The notes below the pieces were generated by a model that was not told where the DNA came from, did not search any database, and saw only the letters and a program-made list of their open reading frames with translations. From Chelativorans alearensis (lineage in GTDB: Bacteria; Pseudomonadota; Alphaproteobacteria; Rhizobiales; Rhizobiaceae): a stretch of 64,000 nt of DNA. Made by a program: the position numbers and the translations under genes. Below are positions 9,697-20,210 of this stretch, piece by piece. The stretch is from assembly GCF_010993735.1 (NCBI RefSeq), contig NZ_WQNI01000010.1, forward strand, positions 1 through 64,000. The letters are read 5' to 3'. Positions within the stretch are counted from its first letter, which is position 1. The number at the start of each line of letters is the position of its first letter.

Positions 9697-9759
9697 CTAT
9701 TTAAGCGCGCTTACGTTAGCATCTCCGTTATTTAAGTGTCGATGGGATTGTTTAAATAG
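9697..9759. promoter_or_regulatory. repeated TATTTAAG boxes before the fic gene
   Basis: CTATTTAA (9697-9704), TATTTAAG (9729-9736) and the inverse copy TTTAAATAG (9751-9759) lie in the divergent promoter region, ending 23 bases before the fic start. The outer copies form a dyad. They could be binding sites for the winged helix at the Fic C-terminus or for a shared repressor. The repeats are seen; the function is inferred. Confidence 0.4.
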
Positions 9760-9782
9760 CGCCACGCTGCCAAGATGGCGCT

Positions 9783-10964
9783 ATGACCGATTCCGACGCA
9801 GATCAGCGCCTTGGCCGATATGTCGAAACCCCTGTCGCGGGCGAGATCGTGCGCGCCTTCGTTCCGCCGCCTCTGCCGCCGAAGCCGCAGATCGACGTGC
9901 TGGCTCTTCTGGAACGACTGAGCCTCGCCGAGCGCGCGCTCGGGCGACTGGATGGCATTACCATGCTGCTGCCACGCCAGGAACTCTTCCTCTATATGTA
10001 TGTGCGCAAGGAGGCGGTGCTCTCGTCCCAGATCGAGGGGACGCAATCCACACTGACTGATCTTCTGCGCTTCGAGAACCAGGCCCAGACCGGGGAGCCG
10101 ATCGACGACATCCGCGAAGTGTCGAACTACGTTGATGCGATGATGTACGGGCTGGAACGGCTGGAAGAGCTGCCATTGTCGTTGCGCCTGATCCGCGAGA
10201 TGCATGCTCGGCTGCTGCAAAGCGGACGCGGCGGCACCAAAAGCCCGGGTGACTTCCGCCGTTCGCAGAACTGGATCGGTGGCTCACGTCCCGGCAATGC
10301 GCTCTATGTGCCACCGCCCGTCACCGAACTCGATGCCTGCCTGGATGCTCTGGAGCGTTTCATTCACGAAGACGGATCGCAATTGCCGGCGCTGATCAAG
10401 GCCGGACTGCTGCATGTCCAGTTCGAGACCATCCACCCGTTCCTTGATGGGAACGGCCGTATCGGCCGCCTTCTGGTGACACTGTATCTTTGCGTCAACG
10501 GGGTGCTCCGCAAGCCGCTGCTCTATCTCAGTCTGTTCTTGAAGACGCATCGTGCCGACTACTATCGTCTGCTCCAGGAGGTGCGAGAAAACGGCAATTG
10601 GGAGGCTTGGCTCGACTTCTTCTTGGCGGGTGTAGCCGAAACGGCGAACCAGGCTTTCGAGGCGGCCACCCGGATTGTCGACCTCTTCAAGGAAGATCGC
10701 GAGCGGATCACGAACGAAAGTGACCGTGCAGGCTCGGCACTCCGCATCCACGACCTCTTTCAGCAAAACCCGTTCCTGACCTCCAACCAGCTTGTCCAGC
10801 AGACGGGCTTGTCGGCGCCGACAGTCAATGCGGCCTTGGCCGACCTGGAGAAGATGGGCATTGTTGAAGAGATCACCGGGCGCAAGCGGGGGCGGGTGTT
10901 CAGCTACCGACGCTATCTTGCGATCCTCAGTGAGGGGACCGATCCTTTGCCCGTCGGCAGCTGA
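9783..10964 (+). CDS. Fic-family protein AMP-transferase with C-terminal winged helix
   Basis: A 393-residue Fic protein. The catalytic motif HPFLDGNGRIGR is intact at 218-229 (H218). An N-terminal inhibitory helix motif SSQIEG at 81-86 makes it an auto-inhibited class II Fic enzyme. The family transfers AMP from ATP to hydroxyls on target proteins. The last 80 residues look like a winged helix (FLTSNQLVQQTGLSAPTVNAAL, given here as separate pieces FLTSNQLVQQ and TGLSAPTVNAAL), suggesting DNA binding and autoregulation. It is divergent from the recombinase. Such fic genes are common passengers of mobile islands; the target protein cannot be told. Confidence 0.9.
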   Translation: MTDSDADQRLGRYVETPVAGEIVRAFVPPPLPPKPQIDVLALLERLSLAERALGRLDGITMLLPRQELFLYMYVRKEAVLSSQIEGTQSTLTDLLRFENQAQTGEPIDDIREVSNYVDAMMYGLERLEELPLSLRLIREMHARLLQSGRGGTKSPGDFRRSQNWIGGSRPGNALYVPPPVTELDACLDALERFIHEDGSQLPALIKAGLLHVQFETIHPFLDGNGRIGRLLVTLYLCVNGVLRKPLLYLSLFLKTHRADYYRLLQEVRENGNWEAWLDFFLAGVAETANQAFEAATRIVDLFKEDRERITNESDRAGSALRIHDLFQQNPFLTSNQLVQQTGLSAPTVNAALADLEKMGIVEEITGRKRGRVFSYRRYLAILSEGTDPLPVGS

Positions 10965-11146
10965 AATCCTTCACGAGCCGAGCTCACCTCATAGTCAGCA
11001 ACTGCCGCGCCAGCAAATGAACGACCTTATCGGTCCGATGATGCGGTCCAACTTCAAAATTCCAAGAACGATCAGGTGGTCTCCCTAATGGGCAACCGAA
11101 TCTAGCTTGCATTGTCATCCTGACAATGTCGATCATGCCCGGCATA

Positions 11147-12127
11147 TTAATCTACTCTCTCGACCGTAAAAACAGCGGAGTCAATGCTGATCTCTTCAGA
11201 TACTCCTAACTTTTCCAGTATTATAGGCATGATTTTGTGAATGGCGCGCATACCACACAAAAGTTCGTTCATGTAAATATCTGGGTGTAGACGAACGGAA
11301 TTCCGCCCGAGACTTTCAAGTTCTGCCATGCGCCCTAGATCCTCATGGGGAAAATAAACCAAGTCTAACAGTTCCGCTCGAAGAGGGGCGCCTGCTCGGA
11401 TTGCCTTATGTTTAACAAGGTTTAACCAGCTCCGGTATTCCTTTCGTGTACGATGTCGAAACTCATTAAATTTAGGAGCGAACGCCGGATCTACCTCTAT
11501 CTTGGTCGCAGCGAGATCCATAAGGCATGGCTCAATATTTCCGGCTGGAGAATCGAAAAGATCGAGATCTTCGTCCATAATCAGTTCGTCTACGTAGGCT
11601 GCGTAGAAACCATACACATCGTTGAGGGCATGGTAGATCGCTCTAATGAGCGAAGTGAAAGTATGCTCTTCGAGAGCTTCTATTCTTTTTTCATCATCTT
11701 CATCTTTTTCGAAAAACCGTACATTATAATCAAACTCTAATTCCTTCGGGAAATCTTGAGGAATGGCTACTCCCATCTCCCGAAGGGTATGAAATGTCTG
11801 CCATCCCAGTAGCCCTAAATCGTCATCGGCCAATGGCGCCGTGTCGTAGCCAGTTTCGGCGTTCTCCGAAATTAGCTGAGCCAGAAAATGAAGAAGACTG
11901 TTCCACTTTCTTGCTTTTTCGGTGGATCCGGACCAGAGGACAAATGAGGGATCCAAATCGCCGATCTTAGCCAGCGCGCGCAATCGATCGCTCATATCCA
12001 ATGAGATATGCTCCCCCTTCTTCCATTTGCTGATCTGCGTCGGGGAAACCTTGAGGAGTGCGGCAAGGTCTTTTTGGGAACACGATTGCGCGGCAAGTGC
12101 TAATTGTACCAAGGCGTCACTATCCAT
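11147..12127 (-). CDS. XRE-family transcriptional regulator, AT-rich
   Basis: A 326-residue protein. Residues 5-50 form a Cro/CI-type helix-turn-helix (SQKDLAALLKVSPTQISKWK). The remaining 270 residues are acidic and not recognised. Base composition is clearly more AT-rich than the flanking genes, which points to recent transfer. ATG follows AGGATC by seven bases. A perfect 10-bp inverted repeat lies 44 bases upstream and is the obvious autoregulatory operator. It is isolated, with no evident controlled operon beside it. The C-terminal part could sense a phage or cell signal. Confidence 0.7.
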   Translation of the reverse strand: MDSDALVQLALAAQSCSQKDLAALLKVSPTQISKWKKGEHISLDMSDRLRALAKIGDLDPSFVLWSGSTEKARKWNSLLHFLAQLISENAETGYDTAPLADDDLGLLGWQTFHTLREMGVAIPQDFPKELEFDYNVRFFEKDEDDEKRIEALEEHTFTSLIRAIYHALNDVYGFYAAYVDELIMDEDLDLFDSPAGNIEPCLMDLAATKIEVDPAFAPKFNEFRHRTRKEYRSWLNLVKHKAIRAGAPLRAELLDLVYFPHEDLGRMAELESLGRNSVRLHPDIYMNELLCGMRAIHKIMPIILEKLGVSEEISIDSAVFTVERVD

Positions 12128-12170
12128 GATCTGATCCTATCGCTGCGGAGTTGGATCGAGCTTCTCATGA

Positions 12171-12200
12171 TTTACTAAATTGTCAATTAGATTTAGTAAA
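12171..12200. promoter_or_regulatory. perfect inverted repeat, probable XRE operator
   Basis: TTTACTAAAT (12171-12180) and its exact reverse complement ATTTAGTAAA (12191-12200) are separated by ten bases, so the half-sites are two helical turns apart centre to centre. It lies just upstream of the XRE gene. Binding by that protein is inferred. Confidence 0.65.
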
Positions 12201-12571
12201 TTTCGGAAATTGCTGGGAATAGACGTAGCCCGGTATAAGCCGATAGTTCATTCGTATCCCTCAAGGCGATGGTGTGCCCATTCGGCGCTGCTGGGAACCA
12301 TCGCTAGAGGGCGCGCTACCACAGGCCTCACGTGAGGCGGAGACGCAGCCGCCGGATTTTGATCAGGGCCAGTAGGATGAGGTGATAGGCGCCTGGGCAT
12401 GCCAGCACTATGCTTCCCGGTCCGCTTTTGAGCCTGCTCTAAGCCTTGTGCGTATTCTGGCTATAAAGTTCTACGCGGCAGTACGAAATAGTCCGTTGCG
12501 ACCGTACGTGAGAAGAATTTTCAGTAGAGCATTGGATAGCTGCGATGATCGCAAGTAAAGATGATTGCAGG
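12201..12571. other. intergenic region, no supported gene
   Basis: No gene with a recognisable product or good start is visible. The stretch ends at the left copy of the tRNA-end-like direct repeat and probably contains the right edge of the defence/mobility segment. Confidence 0.4.
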
Positions 12572-12633
12572 CCCCCGCAACCACTTTCGTCATAACTCAA
12601 TAAAATGTGAGATCTAGCAAGCACTTAGGCTGC
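12572..12633 (+). repeat. direct repeat copy A with tRNA 3'-end-like core (candidate att)
   Basis: This 62-base sequence matches 21549-21610 at 56 of 62 positions in the same orientation. It begins with CCCCCGCAACCA, the 3' end of many bacterial initiator tRNA genes including the CCA. The next 12 bases (13-24) are also identical between copies, and the last 11 bases again. The T-arm and the rest of a tRNA are absent. It is best read as an attachment-site remnant marking the left end of the stress cassette. Confidence 0.6.
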
Positions 12634-12925
12634 TAAAGGGCGATCCTCGTTGCCTGACTCTGGTGTCGCCACAGAGAAAAGTTCGCCGGAGGCTGATCGT
12701 GACGCGTTCCATTTGCGCGTTAAAAACGGGTTATTGACCGGGGCAGGACGGCAACGGTGGTCCCTACACAAGCAGGGGATCGCGAAAGATCCTCGTGAGG
12801 TGCCAGCGGTCCCTGAAAGTTATCGACAGCGGACCTTCGCGCATACGTGTACCCGGAATGGAAAGCTGCCGTTGATCTATCAAGAAAGAGCGTCCGAACT
12901 CTTCGAGAGCTAGCTTTACCGACTT
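12634..12925. other. intergenic region, no supported gene
   Basis: An 87-codon frame at 12650-12913 starts well but has no family resemblance and no clear ribosome site, so I do not call it. Nothing else is recognised. Confidence 0.4.
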
Positions 12926-13072
12926 TTAGTTCGAGCCTTCAGCTTCGCTCTGTTCCGTCTGGGCCGGGCGCTCTTTTGCGGCCGCCTTGGCTGCCAGCTT
13001 CTCGGCTTTCTTCGCTGCCTTGATGCGGTCGCGTTCCTTGCGCTCGTGATTATAATTCGGTGCTCGTGCCAT
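12926..13072 (-). CDS. small basic hypothetical protein
   Basis: A 48-residue lysine/alanine-rich protein beginning MARAPNYNHERKERDR, followed by an alanine-lysine helix and an acidic tail. Near-identical small proteins are common in rhizobia and their function is unknown. The ATG at 13072 is chosen because GAGGAAGG lies seven bases upstream; a longer frame to 13165 adds an unlikely cysteine-rich leader. It is transcribed away from groES. Confidence 0.6.
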   Translation of the reverse strand: MARAPNYNHERKERDRIKAAKKAEKLAAKAAAKERPAQTEQSEAEGSN

Positions 13073-13299
13073 GCTGAATCCTTCCTCTGTTCGGGCGATG
13101 AATACGGAGACAAGGCTGGAAATACAATGGCAAGCGAGACAAATCCGATAGCATACTGGTTCCAACCTATGCTCGTGCGGTGAGAGAGATCTCTTCCTTC
13201 ATTGTGAATCGACGCCCGAATTATTGAAATTCTTCTGAGAAATTATCGATCGAGGGCTTGCTGGAACGCTCGGAGTTTTTTCTGCCGAGAAGATTGTTT

Positions 13300-13326
13300 T
13301 TGGCACTCCTGTTATTCGACTGCCAA
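13300..13326 (+). promoter_or_regulatory. CIRCE-like HrcA operator upstream of groES
   Basis: TTGGCACTC, nine bases, then GACTGCCAA. This is the CIRCE arrangement (consensus TTAGCACTC-N9-GAGTGCTAA) with one mismatch between the two arms. HrcA binds CIRCE to repress chaperone operons until heat shock. A TATATA element follows at 13333-13338. The accessory groESL copy is therefore likely under HrcA control. Confidence 0.75.
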
Positions 13327-13380
13327 AGAGTCTATATAAAAGGTGTGGCCCCCTATACCCGGCCGCAGAAAGAACCCTCC

Positions 13381-15379
<1,999 letters not shown>

Positions 15380-15486
15380 GCAGCACGGTATCGGCCGGAA
15401 ATGGCCGGATTGCCATGAACAGCAATATGCACCCGCCCGTTTGGGACAGGTTAATCTACGGACAGAGGGCATGTCAGGTGAGAAAC

Positions 15487-15717
15487 ATGTCAAGCCACCG
15501 CTTCGCCATCGGACAACATGTCCGTATGAGCAACAGGTTCAGTCTTTCACCCGACACGGCCAAAATCTATCACATCACCGCAACCCTGCCGGCGAGGGAC
15601 AATTCGCTTCAATACCGCATCCGCAACGACGACGAGCGTCACGACCGTGTGACGACAGAAGATAGTCTCGAAGAGATAAAAGTACAGCAAGCCTCCGGCG
15701 ACGCTGCACACGACTAG
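15487..15717 (+). CDS. small conserved hypothetical protein
   Basis: A 76-residue protein beginning MSSHRFAIGQHVRMSNRF. A central IYHITATLPARDNSLQYRIR segment reads like a small beta-barrel domain, and the C-terminal tail is acidic. Similar short proteins occur in rhizobia with no known function. The start at 15487 is supported by AGGTGAG just upstream. It lies 107 bases after groEL and 13 bases before the next small gene, so the three may be co-transcribed. Confidence 0.6.
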   Translation: MSSHRFAIGQHVRMSNRFSLSPDTAKIYHITATLPARDNSLQYRIRNDDERHDRVTTEDSLEEIKVQQASGDAAHD

Positions 15718-15730
15718 AAGGAATTTACAC

Positions 15731-15871
15731 ATGGCCAAAGGACAGCAACGCAGCAACCGCGAAGCGAGAAAGCCGAAGAAGGAAAAGGCGGCCGTGAAGG
15801 TGGACACACCTCTTGGCTCTCAGGTCAAGCAGGCGACCAGCAGCGCATTGCGCGGTAAGGCGAAGAAATAA
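15731..15871 (+). CDS. tiny lysine-rich hypothetical protein
   Basis: A 46-residue very basic protein: it starts MAKGQQRSNREARKPKKEK and ends SALRGKAKK. The ATG follows AGAAGGAATTTACAC, giving AAGGA at good spacing. The sequence resembles small basic alphaproteobacterial proteins of unknown role, possibly nucleic-acid or ribosome associated. It continues the groESL-proximal run of small genes. Confidence 0.6.
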   Translation: MAKGQQRSNREARKPKKEKAAVKVDTPLGSQVKQATSSALRGKAKK

Positions 15872-16067
15872 GGCTTACGCTGTGTCCGCCGTGTTCCACC
15901 ACACGCACATGGATGAAGGCCTTCGGGTCGGTGGGTTACGGTGCTAGGCCCCGGTGTGAAGCGCCGGGACGTTACGCTGTGGCGCCATATCCAGCCCGCT
16001 CACAGGGCGTGCCAAGGACCTACGAGCCGTTGACGCCCCACTGCCTACGCGATGGAGATACACAATC

Positions 16068-16322
16068 ATGACGCTCACTTTTCCCAATAGAAGCCGCAGC
16101 TATGACGAAGCCGGGCAGCGCGTTCGCTTCATCGGCCATGATGGAATGTTCGAGGTGCCCTTCTTCGTCGAGACTGATGCGCTCTCCACCGCAGCCGCCG
16201 GCGAGGTGCATTATCTGGCCGCGTTCGATGCAGCGCGCGCCATGATCCACGATGTCGCGCGTGAAATATACGGGAGCGCCCGCAGGACCGTGTATGTGTT
16301 AACGGCAGCGGATTTCCGGTAA
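16068..16322 (+). CDS. DUF1488 family protein
   Basis: An 84-residue protein with the DUF1488 pattern: LTFPNRSRSYDEAG, then VRFIGHDGMFEVPFFVE and a central alanine-rich helix. The function of this family is unknown. GGAG lies upstream of the ATG. It is often found near stress genes in Hyphomicrobiales, which fits this cassette. Confidence 0.75.
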   Translation: MTLTFPNRSRSYDEAGQRVRFIGHDGMFEVPFFVETDALSTAAAGEVHYLAAFDAARAMIHDVAREIYGSARRTVYVLTAADFR

Positions 16323-16366
16323 GCCGGTGGCTCCCAGACCTCCCCGACGAGAACACGAAAGAAGCA

Positions 16367-16657
16367 ATGGATTCTGCCATGACCGTTCGCACCACCGATA
16401 CAGAGGTCACGTTCAGGCAACCGTTCATGTTGAGCGCCTTTGACGCTCGGCAGGCTGCAGGAACCTATCGCCTCGTAATTGAGGAGGAGGAGATCTTGGG
16501 TCTTTCCTTTCTTGCCTACCGGCGCACGGCTACGATGCTGCACACTCCGGCGATTTCCGTCCAAAGCGGCCGACATCAGGTCGTCGAAGTCGACCCGGAG
16601 GAATTGACCGTGGCTCTGGACGCGGATGCACTCACATGCCGATCGCTCAAGGAATAG
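16367..16657 (+). CDS. conserved hypothetical protein
   Basis: A 96-residue protein with a VTFRQPFMLSAFDARQAAGTY opening (first 20 residues of the motif VTFRQPFMLSAFDARQAAGT) and EEEEILGLSFLAYRRTAT in the middle. This reads as a compact beta-rich domain known only as a hypothetical family in rhizobia. The start is ATG 16367 after GAAAGAAG; ATG 16379 is an alternative. It follows DUF1488 by 44 bases and probably shares its transcript. Confidence 0.55.
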   Translation: MDSAMTVRTTDTEVTFRQPFMLSAFDARQAAGTYRLVIEEEEILGLSFLAYRRTATMLHTPAISVQSGRHQVVEVDPEELTVALDADALTCRSLKE

Positions 16658-16736
16658 GCGTTCATGGAGTATCTTAGTGGAATTCACGGAGCCGGCGCCT
16701 TGAAATGCGGGAGCAAAACACTTGCCCGTGCGAACT

Positions 16737-16964
16737 ATGATTTTGACTGTTTCCCGAAGGAGCCGGGGGGAAGTGATCAGCAGCGGCGAAATCTGCATGC
16801 CTCCCGACACGCTGCGGCAGGTATTCGGGCGCGAGGATCTCCATCTCCTGACCGATGACGGGCTCCGCCTTCGCTTCTCGGAAAAGCATCTGCCTGCGGC
16901 CAGTGACGCTGCTCACGCCGATGTCGCAGGCAACCCGCCGCCGCAATCCGAGTGGCGCCATTGA
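16737..16964 (+). CDS. small hypothetical protein
   Basis: A possible 75-residue protein. The middle (MPPDTLRQVFGREDLHLLT, then DGLRLRFSEKHL) looks like genuine protein, and the C-terminal tail is low in features. No good ribosome site is seen, and I do not recognise a family. It lies in the same direction as DUF1488 and its neighbour. Confidence 0.4.
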   Translation: MILTVSRRSRGEVISSGEICMPPDTLRQVFGREDLHLLTDDGLRLRFSEKHLPAASDAAHADVAGNPPPQSEWRH

Positions 16965-17201
16965 CGGTCCGATTTCCGCAGCACGTGATCGTCGATCGAC
17001 CCACGTGAGAGATTCCAATCCCGGCGCCTTGTTTTGAACACTGGCGGTGCCTATCTAGCCAGCATCGATCTTGATTGCCGAACTTTGTTGCGGTGCGGAA
17101 GCCGCGCCGATGGCGATCTTCCTGTCAAAATCGACTCAAATGCACCATCGCGCATTCGGCGTGGCGGGCATTAAACCGAGACCGATTGAAAGGAAATCGT
17201 C

Positions 17202-17411
17202 ATGACCATCGGAACCGTAAAGTTCTTCAATGCCACCAAAGGCTTCGGCTTCATCCAGCCCGATGATGGCGCTTCGGACGTCTTCGTTCATATCTCCGCC
17301 GTCGAGCGCGCCGGCATGCGCACTATCGTGGAAGGCCAGAAGCTGAGCTTCGACGTCGTCAGGGACAACCGCTCGGGCAAGAGCGCCGCGGAAAACCTGC
17401 AGGCTGCATAA
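17202..17411 (+). CDS. CspA-family cold-shock protein
   Basis: A 69-residue cold-shock domain with both RNA-binding motifs visible (KGFGFI and VFVHISAV). These proteins bind single-stranded RNA/DNA and melt structure at low temperature. AAGGA precedes the ATG. The upstream gap of 237 bases allows a long leader typical of csp genes. A strong terminator follows 62 bases after the stop, so it is monocistronic. Confidence 0.95.
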   Translation: MTIGTVKFFNATKGFGFIQPDDGASDVFVHISAVERAGMRTIVEGQKLSFDVVRDNRSGKSAAENLQAA

Positions 17412-17472
17412 GCATTCGTCTTCGAGCCGTGCCCACGGATGTACCTGGCACGGATCGTCGAGACGAGAAGAG

Positions 17473-17498
17473 AGGTCGGGCTTCTGCCCGGCCTTTTT
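17473..17498 (+). terminator. rho-independent terminator after the cold-shock gene
   Basis: AGGTCGGGC, loop TTCT, GCCCGGCCT (one G-T pair) followed by TTTTT. Confidence 0.85.
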
Positions 17499-17606
17499 GC
17501 TTTCAGCCGGAAGGGTTCGCTTCCCGCCGTGCAGCCTGAGCACCGCATACGTTCCTGATTGTTAACACGCGTCCTGCCCGGGCGCATATCTAACCTTGGA
17601 GATCTT

Positions 17607-18635
17607 GTGAAAAGTAAAGTTGCCAATGGCGCCTCCATTGAGCGGAAGGGGCGCTCCTGGACTGCGGTTCTCGCACAGTACAGACAACCGAGCCCGGCCC
17701 GGAGCATGGTCGAAATAGCCGCCACGGCATTCCCTTTTGTCGCCTTATGGGCTTTGGCAGCGGTCGCTGTCGTGCACGGCTACTGGTGGGGCCTCTTGCT
17801 GACGATCCCGGCAGCCGGCTTTCTGGTCCGTCTTTTCATCCTGCAGCACGATTGCGGCCACGGCACCTTATTCGCCCGACGCAGCATCAACGACTGGATC
17901 GGTCGCGTCATCGGCGTTTTTACGCTCACGCCCTACGACTATTGGCGTCGCACTCATGCCGTCCATCATGCAACGGCAGGCAATCTCGACAAGCGGGGGA
18001 TCGGCGATGTCAACACCCTCACGGTCCGGGAATATCGTGCTTTGCTCTGGTGGGGCCGCGCACGCTACCGGCTCTATCGCCATCCCCTGGTGATGTTCGG
18101 TCTCGGCCCCGCCTGGCTGTTCATTTGTCAGTATCGATTGCCTTTCGGCCTCATGCGCGCCGGAGTACAGCCGTGGACGTCGACGATCGCCACCAACCTC
18201 GGTGTCGCTCTCCCGGTCGCGAGCCTGATGTGGCTTGTTGGGGTCGGCCCCTTTCTCCTGGTGCAGGTGCCGATCACGCTGATGGCGGCCACAGCGGGCG
18301 TCTGGCTGTTTTACGTTCAGCATCAGTTCGAGGGAACGCACTGGTCCGAGGGCGACGATTGGAACTTTCAGCACGCAGCGCTGCACGGCAGTTCACACTA
18401 CGATCTTCCGTTCCCGCTGCGCTGGCTCACAGGGAATATAGGCATCCACCATGTGCACCACTTATCGGCCAAGGTACCGTTTTATCGTCTGCCGGAGGTG
18501 CTGCGAGACCATCCCGATCTGCGCGACATGGGCCGCATCACCTTTCTCCAGAGCCTGAGCTGCGTCAAACTGGTGCTGTGGGATGAAAGCACCAAACGCC
18601 TTGTCTCGTTTCGGCAAGCGCGGGCGACAGGCTAG
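17607..18635 (+). CDS. membrane fatty-acid desaturase
   Basis: A 342-residue membrane desaturase with the three histidine boxes that bind the di-iron centre: HDCGH (81-85), HAVHH (117-121) and HHVHH (281-285). Several hydrophobic segments lie between them. The family introduces double bonds into acyl chains and so raises membrane fluidity in the cold; the delta position cannot be told. GTG 17607 is chosen because GGAG lies five bases upstream; an earlier TTG at 17559 is less likely. It fits functionally with the cold-shock gene before it. Confidence 0.88.
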   Translation: MKSKVANGASIERKGRSWTAVLAQYRQPSPARSMVEIAATAFPFVALWALAAVAVVHGYWWGLLLTIPAAGFLVRLFILQHDCGHGTLFARRSINDWIGRVIGVFTLTPYDYWRRTHAVHHATAGNLDKRGIGDVNTLTVREYRALLWWGRARYRLYRHPLVMFGLGPAWLFICQYRLPFGLMRAGVQPWTSTIATNLGVALPVASLMWLVGVGPFLLVQVPITLMAATAGVWLFYVQHQFEGTHWSEGDDWNFQHAALHGSSHYDLPFPLRWLTGNIGIHHVHHLSAKVPFYRLPEVLRDHPDLRDMGRITFLQSLSCVKLVLWDESTKRLVSFRQARATG

Positions 18636-19108
18636 TCGGAAACAGCACCAGTTCATCGAGGAGGTTCACTAGCGCCTCGTGGTCTCCAGGAAACCGCACC
18701 GGCGGTGTCATGGAGAGGAGACAGTCTCACAGGCGTCCATGGTCGTGCCCCCTGGCCGCTGGCTGCCGAGACGCTGATGATCGACGCTGCGAGCCGCGGT
18801 CCCCATCTGATAGGATGGCTGCTCAATCCGCCCCGCGGTCGGAAGCGGCTCGATAGCAAGAGCAATGACAGAACAAACGCCGCACCAGTGCCGCCACATG
18901 GACAATAGTGGGCCAGGTCCACTGACGTGCTAGCGCTAGCCAATCGAGGCGGGGTGTGGAGTGCCAGCTTCCACGCCTTCGCCTATTAGGCGGTTCTGCG
19001 GCGTTCCTTAGACATGCTTGGCGATCAAGTATTCATCGACGAGGTGGCGCTGTTGTCGGTAAGGGCCCATGTGTGGTCTCCTCCGATGCTCATCAGAAGG
19101 AAACACAA
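18636..19108. other. intergenic region, no supported gene
   Basis: About 470 bases with only short frames that have no recognisable product. The promoter of the zinc-ribbon gene presumably lies at its right end. Confidence 0.45.
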
Positions 19109-19378
19109 ATGCAGTGCCCAATCGACGGATCTGAGTTGGTTTCGAGTGAACGTCAGGGCATCGAGATTGACTACTGCCCGAAGTGCCGCGGCGTCTGGCT
19201 CGATCGCGGAGAGCTTGACAAGATTATTGAGCGCTCCGCCAATGAAGCATTGCCTGGGCAATTTGAGCAGCGGTCACGTGATCGCGACGAGGGACGACAT
19301 CACGACGAGCGCCAATACGGTTCGCAGCATCCCCGCAAGAAGAAGAAATCGCTGCTCGGCGAGATCTTTGATTTTTGA
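19109..19378 (+). CDS. TFIIB-type zinc-ribbon protein
   Basis: An 89-residue protein with the zf-TFIIB signature: MQCPIDGSELV, then IDYCPKCRGVWLDRGEL, giving C-x2-D and C-x2-C ligands. A charged, histidine-rich tail ends in a basic patch and SLLGEIFDF. Function is unknown; such proteins are small zinc-binding factors. AGAAGGA precedes the ATG at 19109. Confidence 0.8.
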   Translation: MQCPIDGSELVSSERQGIEIDYCPKCRGVWLDRGELDKIIERSANEALPGQFEQRSRDRDEGRHHDERQYGSQHPRKKKKSLLGEIFDF

Positions 19379-19477
19379 TGGAAATGGGGGCGGAGGTAAA
19401 GACAGTTTTCGCGCATGCTGTGCACTGCGGAGGGTTCCATGTATGCTCCTGCAGCACACGAACCCGGGATCGAGTTT

Positions 19478-19882
19478 ATGCGAAACCAACTATCATTCGC
19501 CTATGGCGCTGTTGGGTTGGCGGCAGTTGTTTCTGGCGCATTTCCCGCATTGGCAGATTCGCGGATGTGGGTCGCAGTTGAAGACCTGAGACGCTTCACA
19601 TGCCCTTCAACACAGTGCGGGATCGTCGGCCGTTTCTTCTTTCGAGAGACCCTACCGGTTCTCGAAACATCCAACGGCTGGTCGCGGGTTTCACGCCAAA
19701 AGGCGGCAGGGTGCTTCGATGGAAAGTCTCTGTATGTCGAATCAGGCCCCAGTGACTGCACCGCTGAGAATGGCATCAAGCAGGGCAAGTTCTCGGAATG
19801 GGTAAGATCGAAGTTCCTCGTTGAGGATCGTCCGAGCGAGCCCATGGAGGGACCGAAGAAAGATCATCTCGGAGAAAGCTGA
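19478..19882 (+). CDS. exported SH3-like protein
   Basis: A 134-residue protein with an N-terminal signal peptide (about residues 1-24, cleavage after FPALA). A small domain follows, with a VGRFFFRETLPVLETSNGWSRV pattern (first 20 residues VGRFFFRETLPVLETSNGWS) resembling bacterial SH3 domains. Cysteines occur in CPSTQCG and later. It is probably periplasmic. The ATG at 19478 is chosen to give a proper signal peptide. Role unknown. Confidence 0.55.
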   Translation: MRNQLSFAYGAVGLAAVVSGAFPALADSRMWVAVEDLRRFTCPSTQCGIVGRFFFRETLPVLETSNGWSRVSRQKAAGCFDGKSLYVESGPSDCTAENGIKQGKFSEWVRSKFLVEDRPSEPMEGPKKDHLGES

Positions 19883-19961
19883 CGAGCCAGAGATAATACC
19901 AGCGCTGCGTAGTCTGAACGCGCTATCCACGGGCGAGGGCGCTTTACCGGTGAAGAGACTC

Positions 19962-20210
19962 ATGCTCCGCATTCATAAAGTCAGGATCGACGACATCTAT
20001 GTGCCAACCGCGCGGCGGAGGACGCTGCATCCAGAGACGGTGAGGCTGCTCGCTGAAGATGTCCTGGAGAACGGAATGAAAATGCCGATCCAGTTGCGTA
20101 GCGACGGCAAACGCTATGTGCTGGTCGAGGGATTGCATCGGCTCGAAGCCATGAAGTGGCTCGGCGAAGCCGAGATTGAAGCTTATCTGGTGCAGGCGCG
20201 GAAGCATTGA
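19962..20210 (+). CDS. ParB-like nuclease-fold protein
   Basis: An 82-residue protein matching the ParB N-terminal fold: a conserved ETVRLLAEDVLENGMKMPIQ stretch, then a LVEGLHRLEAMKWLG motif corresponding to the ParB GERRxxA box (here EGLHRLEA). It lacks the helix-turn-helix and dimer domains of chromosome-partitioning ParB. It is probably a stand-alone CTP- or DNA-binding module. Alternative start GTG 19950. Function not known. Confidence 0.6.
   Translation: MLRIHKVRIDDIYVPTARRRTLHPETVRLLAEDVLENGMKMPIQLRSDGKRYVLVEGLHRLEAMKWLGEAEIEAYLVQARKH

Noticed and set aside
12650-12913. 87-codon frame left of groES
   Set aside because: Begins with a usable codon but shows no conserved pattern or ribosome site.
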